Assembly (NCBI GenBank): GCA_031288765.1 | Contig: JAITQV010000202.1 | Span: 1-6,427, forward strand | DNA length: 6,427 nt | Direction: 5' to 3' | Source of the DNA: Planctomycetaceae bacterium | GTDB taxonomy: Bacteria > Planctomycetota > Planctomycetia > Pirellulales > Thermoguttaceae | Part shown: piece after piece, positions 1 through 6,276 of the stretch | Position numbering within the stretch: position 1 is the stretch's first letter | Layout of the letters: each line of letters opens with the position of its first letter | Position numbers and translations under genes: made by a program | The notes under the pieces: generated by a model | The model's database searches: none | What the model saw: only the letters and a program-made list of their open reading frames with translations | Told to the model about the DNA's origin: nothing

Positions 1-82
1 CAAAACTAATTTTTTTAGATGTTTCTATTAAAAAAAGAGGTAATTTCTTACCGTTCAAAGTATAGCACATCTCACCCTGCGG

Positions 83-109
83 AAAAACCATTGCCCGCCG
101 GAATCCGGC
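83..109 (-). terminator. Weak terminator-like hairpin after the GTPase gene
   Basis: On the minus strand, four bases after the GTPase stop codon, a GCCGG-ATT-CCGGC hairpin (97-109) is followed about 9 nt later by a run of five T (83-87). The stem is short and the T tract is not adjacent, so it is only a possible intrinsic terminator. The rest of 1-112 shows no gene. Confidence 0.3.
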
Positions 110-112
110 AGT

Positions 113-1939
113 TTACAAAATAGATTCGGAAACCGTCCAATTCCGGCATTGCCGGAAAATTTCCGATTCAACAACTCCGGCTCCGGTTCGGAAACGATCA
201 AGCACATCACGCCAAAGCTCCTTGTGAAACTCCGCATAAAAACGCTTCGAACGGGAAAAAACATAATCTTCCTGAATTTTTCGAAACAATTGTGCGATAT
301 TCCGTTGCGCGCTTTCGGAACCGGCATGAAGAATCGCCTCGCCGCCGGCTGTAACACCCCCGGCAATCGCCATCTCGCCAATCATCTGACCCACCACTTG
401 CGCCCCCAATGCAAAACCGCTTACCGCAAATGTTAACGTAATCACCGGTCTTGCCACTGTTGCAATATAGTCCAGCGAACGAATCCAACCAACAATTTTC
501 GGATTCTTTTGCGACCATTCCGTTAAATGATTATGGAGTGTTGTACGAAATTCGTCGTCAACCGGCTCTAAGGAAGCAAGCACCGTATGAGCACGATCAA
601 ACAACGCCGCCCGATGTTCGCCGCCAATTAATTCCAAAATCTCCCGCCGTAACACAGGGTTATCCGTTTCCGAAATTCTTTCAAGCCGCTCAATAATCCG
701 GCTGATAAATTCAATCACCGCTTGATGTTCCTCATTGTAAAACTCCGCCAACGGGTCAAGCGAATAATGTTTCGCACCAAAATAATACGACGAAATATGA
801 CCCATAACTTTACGAACCGGCTGCAAGATTTTGTTACCGACAGCACGGTAAGCATAATTGATATTCTGCGACCAGCCGGGTCTGCCCGAATTCCACCAAA
901 TCCGAATCTCTTCAGCAAGCACCGCCGCCGGCAACCCGGGCCACTTCACCTCCGTTTCGCTCGCATTTTCCAGTATATTCAATGCTTCGGCAAAGCGTTC
1001 CGACGATTTTTGTACCGTATCAAGATAAGACCGGACTCCCGTTGACGGATCATTTAATATTTTTAACGCTCCGAGCAATGTTTGTGATTTAATGGCATCG
1101 AAATGCAATTCCGTTAACGTTTTTTCCAGATTGACGGGTTCGCTGAAAGTTCCGTCTTTCTGCAATTCGTAAAACGGTAATTCCAACCGTTCGGCTTGTT
1201 CTTTGTTGTAAGGCGCAACAAGAACTGTAAGAGGTTTTGTTCCGGTTTCTTCGCAAAATTGTTCCAGCCAACGCGGAAGATGTTGAGCATCGCTGTTCAA
1301 ATCAAACATGTTGAACAACACTATCATCGGTTTATCGGCTTCAGCGGCTTCGCGGAAAAATTTTCTTACGGCGGCATCATTGTATTTTTGTTCTGTTAAA
1401 ACGGCAATCAAAACATCCGCGGCGTGCCGCACGGCTCTGGCGCGTTCCCAATTGATTTCATGGTCGGAGTCAACATCCGGCGTGTCCAGTAACAACAACC
1501 GGTCGGGAACATTTTGACCTTCACGCCAAAAAAGATGATGCGTTTCCGTAACCGACAAAGGCTGTTCCGCATTCGACCAGGAAACAAGCCGGAATAATTC
1601 AAAATGACGGGCAAGAATGGGTTCGAATGATGTTGTGCCTGCCGTTTTAGGAACCAGACAAACCGGATGTTTGGTTCCCGAAGCACGGCGATCAACCGCA
1701 CTAAACGATTCGCCGACAAGATGATTAAAAATAAGCGATTTTCCCGTATTCGTACCGCCTGTTACGGCAACAATCAAAAATTCTTTTTCGGAAAGTTGCG
1801 GAATCAGTTTCCGTTTGAGCAGGGCATACCAATTCTCATGTTCGGGTGACGGAACTCCGCACGACTCCGCCAATATCCGTAATTGATCAAGCAAACGATC
1901 CAGTTCCAAAACAGATTGTGCAAGTTTCGAAAATTCCAT
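113..1939 (-). CDS. Large P-loop GTPase, dynamin/Era-like, probably membrane-associated (608 aa)
   Basis: The protein has an N-terminal GTP-binding domain. The P-loop GGTNTGKS is at residues 61-68, after a hydrophobic beta strand. A likely switch I threonine lies in GTKHP (residues 88-92), the Walker B/G3 motif is DTPD (152-155), and a G4-like NMFD (210-213) follows the strand IVLF. A mainly helical region (about 280-480) follows, with a Trp-rich stretch around 333-356. A Gly/Ala-rich hydrophobic segment (about 491-537) could insert in or lie on a membrane, and a charged helical tail (about 545-608) ends the protein. This layout fits bacterial dynamin-like or YfjP-like GTPases, and I associate similar proteins with planctomycetes; the cellular role is unknown. 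Two motifs are non-canonical: DTPD replaces DxxG, and NxxD lacks the usual lysine. The ATG at 1939 is preferred because a near-consensus promoter lies about 90 bp upstream; no Shine-Dalgarno is visible. The gene is divergent from bioB. GTPase assignment is confident; function is not. Confidence 0.88.
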   Translation of the reverse strand: MEFSKLAQSVLELDRLLDQLRILAESCGVPSPEHENWYALLKRKLIPQLSEKEFLIVAVTGGTNTGKSLIFNHLVGESFSAVDRRASGTKHPVCLVPKTAGTTSFEPILARHFELFRLVSWSNAEQPLSVTETHHLFWREGQNVPDRLLLLDTPDVDSDHEINWERARAVRHAADVLIAVLTEQKYNDAAVRKFFREAAEADKPMIVLFNMFDLNSDAQHLPRWLEQFCEETGTKPLTVLVAPYNKEQAERLELPFYELQKDGTFSEPVNLEKTLTELHFDAIKSQTLLGALKILNDPSTGVRSYLDTVQKSSERFAEALNILENASETEVKWPGLPAAVLAEEIRIWWNSGRPGWSQNINYAYRAVGNKILQPVRKVMGHISSYYFGAKHYSLDPLAEFYNEEHQAVIEFISRIIERLERISETDNPVLRREILELIGGEHRAALFDRAHTVLASLEPVDDEFRTTLHNHLTEWSQKNPKIVGWIRSLDYIATVARPVITLTFAVSGFALGAQVVGQMIGEMAIAGGVTAGGEAILHAGSESAQRNIAQLFRKIQEDYVFSRSKRFYAEFHKELWRDVLDRFRTGAGVVESEIFRQCRNWTVSESIL

Positions 1940-2026
1940 TGTATTATTAACGTGTACTGAAATATATTTGTAATATTTTTCGGTCTTTTTGTACGATTCA
2001 ACAACCCATCAAACCATTATTCAGGG

Positions 2027-2055
2027 ATTTTACAGTCGGCGAGTTGCCCTGTCAA
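2027..2055 (-). promoter_or_regulatory. Sigma-70-type promoter for the GTPase gene
   Basis: On the minus strand there is a perfect TTGACA (2055-2050), a 17-bp spacer and TAAAAT (2032-2027), which differs from the -10 consensus at one base. Transcription would start near 2020, giving a leader of roughly 80 nt before the GTPase ATG at 1939. This is the best promoter match in the window. Planctomycete housekeeping promoters are assumed to resemble the general sigma-70 pattern. Confidence 0.65.
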
Positions 2056-2072
2056 CAAGCCGTTTTGACAAC

Positions 2073-2111
2073 ACTAAAAATCTACGTAACTAAAAATCTG
2101 CGTAATCTGCG
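2073..2111. repeat. 16-bp tandem repeat with a partial third copy in the divergent intergenic region
   Basis: Two adjacent 16-bp units, actaaaaatctacgta (2073-2088) and actaaaaatctgcgta (2089-2104), differ at one base. A truncated third copy, aatctgcg (2104-2111), follows. The motif resembles the short intergenic CGCAGAT-type repeats that I recall from many bacterial genomes, but I cannot check copy number here. It sits between the divergent GTPase and bioB promoters. Confidence 0.7.
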
Positions 2112-2119
2112 GACTTATA

Positions 2120-2147
2120 TTGATCGGAATGATATTTTGGCTAGAAT
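2120..2147 (+). promoter_or_regulatory. Candidate bioB promoter
   Basis: TTGATC (2120-2125) and TAGAAT (2142-2147) are separated by 16 bp; four and five positions respectively match the sigma-70 consensus. The predicted start near 2154 gives a leader of about 70 nt that begins almost exactly with the hairpin at 2155-2182. A second TTGACA on the plus strand (2065-2070) has no good -10 partner. Confidence 0.45.
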
Positions 2148-2154
2148 ATCTCAA

Positions 2155-2182
2155 ACACGGCGGAAAATGAATCTTGCCGTGT
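2155..2182 (+). promoter_or_regulatory. Inverted repeat or hairpin in the bioB leader
   Basis: ACACGGC (2155-2161) and GCCGTGT (2176-2182) are perfect inverted arms around a 14-nt spacer, just downstream of the predicted bioB start of transcription. As RNA this would be a 7-bp hairpin at the extreme 5' end of the message. As DNA it could be a dimer operator. The arm sequence does not match the BirA site (TTGTAAACC arms) or the BioR box, so a biotin-regulatory role is only a guess from position. Confidence 0.4.
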
Positions 2183-2224
2183 ATTATTAAAAATCGATGA
2201 GGACAATTCCCGTTTTAATTTCCC

Positions 2225-3154
2225 ATGCAATTTACACTAACCGATATCGAACATGCTCCGTTGGAAGAATTGTTGCACGAATCCGAACGGGTTCGCACGG
2301 CAACATTCGGCAATAAAATTGATCTTTGTGCCATTGTTAATATTAAAAGCGGTCGTTGCGCGATGAATTGCCGTTTTTGTGCGCAAAGTGTACATTATTC
2401 GACTCAAACGCCAATCTATCCGCTTCGCAGTACGGAAGAGTTGGGCGAGGCAACACGAACATTGTGGAAACAAGGGATTTTCCGTGTTGGTTGGGTTGCC
2501 AGCGGTTGCGGACCAACAAAGGAGGAACTTAATACGATTATCGAATCGGCGGAACAAGTTCTTAGTAATTCTCCGGCAGGTTTGGCGGGTTCACTTTGTT
2601 GTGCATCACTCGGTCAATTGGATTCCGATTCGCTTGCACGGCTGAAAAAAGCCGGATTTAGGCGGTATCATCACAATCTGGAAACATCCGAACAGTTTTA
2701 TCCGCAGATTTGTACGACACAACATTGGCGTGACCGGTTTGCGACATTGGAACGTGCCAAAGGGCTTGACTGGAAGGTTTGCAGCGGCGGTTTGTTCGGG
2801 CTTGGAGAAACATGGAATGATCGGTTCCAATTAGCATTGACACTGCGAACCCTGCAAGTTGATTCCATTCCGTTGAATTTTTATAACGCTGTTTCGGGGA
2901 CGCCGTTTGCCAATCGTGAACCGCTTAATCTTGAAGAAGCGTTGAGGATTATTGTTTTATTTCGTCTTACTTTGCCGAATGCCGCTATTCGGATTTGCGG
3001 CGGGCGTCCGAAAATTTTTGCGGAATATTCTCACATGTTATTTCGGGCGGGTGCGGATGCTCTGATGACCGGCAATTACCTGACAACTACCGGCATCTCA
3101 CCGGAACAAGACCGGAAAATTATTCACGAAAACGGTTTACAAACCATCAATTGA
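2225..3154 (+). CDS. bioB: Biotin synthase (radical SAM)
   Basis: BioB inserts sulfur into dethiobiotin to form biotin, the last step of biotin synthesis, in the cytoplasm. The radical-SAM motif CxxxCxxC is C45, C49 and C52 (GRCAMNCRFCAQS). Other BioB signatures follow in order: YHHNLETS (148-155), CSGGLFGLGET (186-196), IPLNFYNAVSGTPF (215-228), and IRICGGR (255-261), whose R256 matches the arginine ligand of the E. coli auxiliary cluster. C126 and C186 match E. coli C128 and C188. The E. coli C97 position is Gly here (G89), with a nearby C95 in VASGCGP instead. The length of 309 aa is slightly below the usual 320-350. The ATG at 2225 follows a pyrimidine-rich stretch without a Shine-Dalgarno. 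No other biotin genes are in the window. HydE-like or other BioB-like radical SAM enzymes are less likely given these motifs. Confidence 0.93.
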   Translation: MQFTLTDIEHAPLEELLHESERVRTATFGNKIDLCAIVNIKSGRCAMNCRFCAQSVHYSTQTPIYPLRSTEELGEATRTLWKQGIFRVGWVASGCGPTKEELNTIIESAEQVLSNSPAGLAGSLCCASLGQLDSDSLARLKKAGFRRYHHNLETSEQFYPQICTTQHWRDRFATLERAKGLDWKVCSGGLFGLGETWNDRFQLALTLRTLQVDSIPLNFYNAVSGTPFANREPLNLEEALRIIVLFRLTLPNAAIRICGGRPKIFAEYSHMLFRAGADALMTGNYLTTTGISPEQDRKIIHENGLQTIN

Positions 3155-3247
3155 TTATCTGCCGGTTATTCCAAAGGAACAAGGAACATTTGATTGTGTG
3201 TTATAATCAGCCCAATCCGTTTCATATCTTTCGATCTCAAACTTCAA

Positions 3248-3513
3248 TTTTTGTGATATTTCAGCGGAATTTTTTCTTAAAGATTTCTAATCAAGAGGTA
3301 GGCGACCGTAGGTGAAAGCCTTTCGGCGAACGATTGCCTACCTTTTATTGACAATTTCCTGCAAATATTCCGCGCAATATTCGCATTTTCCGCGTTAAAA
3401 AAATATTGGTTTGTTGATCTTGCAGATTGTTACCGGACAATATATACTATAGACACTGTTTCAAGGGAATTTTTTCTTTTTTTCTTAAAGATTCCGCTGA
3501 AATATTACAAAAA
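3248..3513. repeat. 266-bp segment bounded by 23-bp imperfect inverted repeats (MITE-like candidate)
   Basis: The left arm (3248-3270, containing gatatttcagcggaat) is the reverse complement of the right arm (3491-3513, containing attccgctgaaatatta) at 22 of 23 positions. Direct repeats lie inside the same borders: ggaattttttctt occurs at 3266-3278 and 3466-3478, exactly 200 bp apart, and ttttttcttaaagatt at 3270-3285 and 3478-3493. A hairpin (3296-3343) lies inside. There is no transposase and no clear target-site duplication. It could be a small non-autonomous element, the footprint of two oppositely oriented repeats, or a large RNA stem. The remainder of the 3155-3718 gap holds no convincing gene. 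Confidence 0.5.
3296..3346 (+). terminator. Hairpin with T tail, possible bioB terminator or structured RNA
   Basis: AGGTAGGC (3296-3303) pairs perfectly with GCCTACCT (3336-3343) and is followed directly by further T residues. The 32-nt loop is not plain: it can form GCC-TTTC-GGC (3318-3327) or alternative pairings such as CCG (3306-3308) with CGG (3324-3326). It lies about 140 bp beyond the bioB stop, so it could terminate bioB. The GC-rich structured loop, unlike the surrounding AT-rich DNA, also fits a repeated element. Confidence 0.4.
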
Positions 3514-3567
3514 AATCCTTATTTGTTGACATTACGAAGTATATTTCAAAAAGAGAAAACGATTTTC

Positions 3568-3602
3568 TTCCGAGATTTACGGAAATTTTCCGAGAAATTA
3601 CG
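3568..3602. repeat. Imperfect direct repeat upstream of the prc promoter
   Basis: ttccgagatttacg (3568-3581) recurs as ttccgagaaattacg (3588-3602), with starts 20 bp apart, about two helical turns. It ends just before the candidate prc -35 box. The spacing would suit an activator or repressor binding on one face of the DNA, but no known site is recognised and the region is AT-rich. Confidence 0.35.
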
Positions 3603-3611
3603 ATTTCCCTG

Positions 3612-3641
3612 TTGCAATGAACCCCGTTAATTTGTTAAAAT
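3612..3641 (+). promoter_or_regulatory. Candidate prc promoter
   Basis: TTGCAA (3612-3617) and TAAAAT (3636-3641) are separated by 18 bp. The predicted start near 3648 gives a leader of about 70 nt. Two copies of cccgttaa (3623-3630 and 3646-3653) straddle the -10 box and could be operator half-sites. A weaker alternative, TTGCAG-N17-TATACT (3420-3448), lies within the inverted-repeat segment upstream. Confidence 0.4.
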
Positions 3642-3657
3642 AAAACCCGTTAACGTC

Positions 3658-3682
3658 GGAAACGGATGTATTCCGTTTTTCC
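3658..3682 (+). promoter_or_regulatory. Hairpin in the prc leader
   Basis: AAACGGA (3660-3666) pairs with TCCGTTT (3672-3678) around a 5-nt loop. An outer GG (3658-3659) can pair with CC (3681-3682) if two T are bulged. The stem runs directly into T residues, so it has an attenuator-like shape, 37 bp before the prc ATG. It could equally be a chance stem in AT-rich DNA. Confidence 0.3.
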
Positions 3683-3718
3683 AAGAATGTTTTTCAATTT
3701 TTCAAAACCAAATTTTCC

Positions 3719-6049
3719 ATGACTTACAACTATTTTCGCCAAACCATCTTTTGTATATTATTTTCCTCGCTCCTTTTTCTTACGGCTTGCCAAAGAGAAA
3801 TTTCCGGTCAACCCCTTGTTCCGCCCAATACCGGCGGCGAACCTGTTGCGGCAACTTCCGCCAACTCCAATGAGCTTCTGCCGTTGGTTCCCGGTATTCG
3901 CGAACGAATCGTTGCCCAAAACTGCATCCGGCTCTTGGAACAAAATCACATCTCCCTCCGCAAACTCGACACCGCCGTCTCCCGTGAAGCCCTGCGGCTT
4001 TACATCAAATCGCTTGACCCGCTTAAACTTTATTTTTATCAGTCCGATATCGATAAATTTAAGACAGAATATGAAAATACCCTCTGCGATCTGGCAAAAA
4101 AAAATAATATCAGTCCGGCATTCGAAATCTATAACTGCTATCTTGACCGGATCAAAGAACGGGTTGATATGATCCTGAAAATCCTTGATACCCCACAAGA
4201 TTTTACGCTTGATGAGGAAATTGTTCGCGATAAGTCAAAAGATTTTACGCTTGATGAAAAAGTTCTTGCGGAAAAAGGACTTCAACATTGGCCCAAAACC
4301 TCCGAAGAAGCATACGACCGTTGGCGAAAACGTATCAAAAGCGATATTCTTGCCCTCAAATCCGAAGCACATGATCAGGAAAAAGAACGGCAAAAAGCAA
4401 TCGCCGAAGGGAAAGAACCTAAAAAAATAGAACAACGTGACCCAATCGAACGGTTGCAAAAGCGTTATCTGAGTTTTAGAAAACGTATGCTCCTCGAAAG
4501 TCATATTGCCAACGGCAAAATTCTTGATGATATTAAAAAAGCGGCTAATGATGATGTTATGGAGGCGTACCTCTCCGCAATTTCCGGCGCACTCGACCCG
4601 CATACCTCTTACTTGTCCCCGAAAACCCTCGAAGATTTCAACAATATAATGCGGAAAGCACTCGAAGGTATCGGAGCAACTCTGACTCTGGAAGACGGTT
4701 ATACGGTTGTCAAAAAACTCGTCAAAAACAGTCCCGCAGATAAATCGGGAAATTTGAAAGCAAACGATAAAATCACCGGTGTCGGGCAAGGAAAAGACGG
4801 AAAAATCGAAGATGTGGTCGATTCGAAACTGTCCGATGTTGTCAAGTTGATTCGCGGTGCCAAAGGCACGGTTGTTCGTTTGGAACTTCTTCCGGCGGAC
4901 GGAACCGCTTCCAAAATTATTGAAATCGTTCGGGATAAAGTTAATCTCGAAGATCAGGCGGCATTGAGAGAAGTTTTCGAAGCCGGTCAAAAATCCGACG
5001 GAACTCCCTACAAAATCGGTGTTATCGAGCTTCCCGATTTTTATCTTGATATGAACGCTTTTCGGCGCGGCGACCCCAATGCCCGAAGTACCACAACAGA
5101 TGTGAAAAAGTTGCTCAAAGAATTTGTAGAAGAAAATGTCGATCTTGTTGTTCTTGATTTGAAATCGAACGGCGGCGGTTCGCTTCAGGAAGCGATTGCT
5201 TTGACCGGACTTTTTATCGAATCGGGGAACGTTGTTCAGACAAAAGACGAAACGAGCAGCCGGCCTCAGCAGCGTGATGATTTCGATCCGAATTGTGATT
5301 GGACGGGACCGTTGGTTGTGGTTGCGAGCAAACTCAGCGCCAGTGCCAGCGAAATTTTTGCCGGAGCGATTAAAGATTATAAACGTGGTCTGATTGTCGG
5401 GGATTCGCGGACGCACGGCAAGGGAACCGTACAACATATGCGTGATTTGAGCGAAGATATCTTCAACAACAATAATGTTGATTTGGGCGCCGTTAGGATT
5501 ACGGTTCAGGGATTTTACCGTCCGAGCGGGGTTTCGCCGCAACGTGAAGGTGTAGCGGCGGACGTGATTATTCCGTCGTACACTGATGTTCTCGAAGATA
5601 TTTGCGAATCAGACCTTGATAACGCATTGACTTTGAATAAAGTTTCGCAAGCCAGGAATTTCCAAATTAAAACGCCTTATGTTACACCGCAAATCAATGA
5701 AGAACTTCAGAAACGGTCAACGGAACGGGTTTTGAATGATGAAGAGTTCAAAAAGCGGCAAAAGGAAATTGCGGTGGTCAAGGAACTCCGTTCCCGAAAA
5801 ACAACAACCCTCAATGAAACAAAATTCTTCGAAGAACAGGAACGTCTTAATTCCGGGAAAACCGAAAAGGAAGAACTTGAAGATTTACTGGAAAGCGAAG
5901 GTAAAATTAAGCGGAATTATTATCTTGAAGAGGTATTATCGATTAGTATTGACTATCTTGAAATGCTTCAAAAAAGCGGTATTGTGTTTCCGAAAGAGCG
6001 AACTGTTGTTCAAAAATCCTCTCCGCTTAATATTCTGTTTGGGCGTTAA
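3719..6049 (+). CDS. prc: Carboxy-terminal processing (tail-specific) protease, S41 family, predicted lipoprotein
   Basis: This is a Prc/Tsp-type serine protease of 776 aa; E. coli Prc is 682. A lipoprotein signal peptide, with the hydrophobic run TIFCILFSSLLFL and lipobox LTAC (cysteine 24), predicts a membrane-anchored periplasmic enzyme. An N-terminal helical region (about 55-300) ends in DPHTSYLSP (293-301). A PDZ domain follows, with carboxylate-binding loop EGIGATL and extent about 310-395. The S41 catalytic core (about 430-620) includes VVLDLKSNGGGSL (477-489) and SASASEIFAGAIKDY (540-554). By alignment with E. coli Prc, S542 is the nucleophile, D553 is conserved, and K568 in THGKGTVQ is the general base. 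A Lys/Glu-rich C-terminal region (about 655-776) matches the DUF3340-like tail. Prc enzymes cleave at C-terminal tails of periplasmic proteins and affect cell-wall hydrolase turnover; the substrate here is unknown. The ATG places the signal peptide correctly, and no Shine-Dalgarno is seen. A 14-residue duplication is noted separately. Confidence 0.95.
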   Translation: MTYNYFRQTIFCILFSSLLFLTACQREISGQPLVPPNTGGEPVAATSANSNELLPLVPGIRERIVAQNCIRLLEQNHISLRKLDTAVSREALRLYIKSLDPLKLYFYQSDIDKFKTEYENTLCDLAKKNNISPAFEIYNCYLDRIKERVDMILKILDTPQDFTLDEEIVRDKSKDFTLDEKVLAEKGLQHWPKTSEEAYDRWRKRIKSDILALKSEAHDQEKERQKAIAEGKEPKKIEQRDPIERLQKRYLSFRKRMLLESHIANGKILDDIKKAANDDVMEAYLSAISGALDPHTSYLSPKTLEDFNNIMRKALEGIGATLTLEDGYTVVKKLVKNSPADKSGNLKANDKITGVGQGKDGKIEDVVDSKLSDVVKLIRGAKGTVVRLELLPADGTASKIIEIVRDKVNLEDQAALREVFEAGQKSDGTPYKIGVIELPDFYLDMNAFRRGDPNARSTTTDVKKLLKEFVEENVDLVVLDLKSNGGGSLQEAIALTGLFIESGNVVQTKDETSSRPQQRDDFDPNCDWTGPLVVVASKLSASASEIFAGAIKDYKRGLIVGDSRTHGKGTVQHMRDLSEDIFNNNNVDLGAVRITVQGFYRPSGVSPQREGVAADVIIPSYTDVLEDICESDLDNALTLNKVSQARNFQIKTPYVTPQINEELQKRSTERVLNDEEFKKRQKEIAVVKELRSRKTTTLNETKFFEEQERLNSGKTEKEELEDLLESEGKIKRNYYLEEVLSISIDYLEMLQKSGIVFPKERTVVQKSSPLNILFGR
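4199..4282 (+). repeat. In-frame 42-bp tandem duplication within prc
   Basis: Residues 161-174 (DFTLDEEIVRDKSK) are followed at once by a diverged copy at 175-188 (DFTLDEKVLAEKGL). At DNA level 19 bases, aagattttacgcttgatga, are identical at 4197-4215 and 4239-4257. It lies in the N-terminal helical region, before the WPKTSEEAYDRWRKR segment. In my recollection, Prc homologues have a single DFT-D-E motif here, so this looks like a lineage-specific insertion that keeps the frame. Confidence 0.75.
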
Positions 6050-6165
6050 AGGGTTTCTAGGAAATAGTTTAATAGTTGAGAATGCAAACAGAATATTTAA
6101 TATTATCTAATGAGATTCTCTAAAAATTAGTATCTATTCAGTCTGTTATTGAGCAATTGCGCGAG

Positions 6166-6223
6166 ACAAACCTTATTTTCAGCCTGATTTTTTCAAACAA
6201 AACAGGTTGAAAATCAGGTTTGT
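6166..6223 (+). terminator. Long hairpin downstream of prc, possible terminator
   Basis: Positions 6166-6186 pair with 6203-6223 over 21 positions, with one U-C mismatch and one G-U wobble, around a 16-nt loop. T residues follow on the plus strand (ttgtttta). It begins 117 bp past the prc stop and could end prc transcription. Its left arm is also one copy of the repeat described at 6307, so it may instead be a pair of oppositely oriented dispersed repeats. Confidence 0.45.
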
Positions 6224-6262
6224 TTTACACAATGGCTCTGAATAAATATTACCAATGACCTG

Positions 6263-6276
6263 TTGTCTTAAGACAA
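6263..6276. repeat. Perfect 14-bp palindrome
   Basis: TTGTCTTAAGACAA reads the same on both strands. It lies between the two long repeat copies. It could be a binding site for a dimeric regulator or part of a small mobile element; no gene follows within the window to support a regulatory reading. Confidence 0.4.

Noticed and set aside
2155..2182. BirA or BioR operator
   Set aside because: Arm sequences do not match TTGTAAACC/GGTTTACAA or the TTATMKATAA BioR box. Only the arm spacing is similar.
2995..3315. 106-aa plus-strand frame overlapping the bioB 3' end
   Set aside because: Most of it is an alternative frame of bioB, and its tail runs into the inverted-repeat segment. It has no recognisable domain.
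3427..3630. 67-aa plus-strand frame in the bioB-prc gap
   Set aside because: It starts with TTG, spans the right inverted repeat and the direct repeats, has no ribosome binding site, and has low-complexity Phe/Lys/Ile composition. The repeats explain the sequence better.
4235..5542. 435-aa open frame on the minus strand opposite prc
   Set aside because: It is fully antisense to a protease with intact catalytic motifs, and its Phe/Ile/Asn/Arg-rich composition with no recognisable motif is typical of a shadow frame.
5736..6110. 124-aa plus-strand frame crossing the prc stop
   Set aside because: It is an alternative frame of the Lys/Glu-rich prc C-terminus, and the extension past the stop is AT-rich non-coding DNA.
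6078..6120. gagaat/attctc hairpin after prc
   Set aside because: Six-base arms with a 31-nt AT-rich loop and no T tract adjacent; expected by chance in such DNA.
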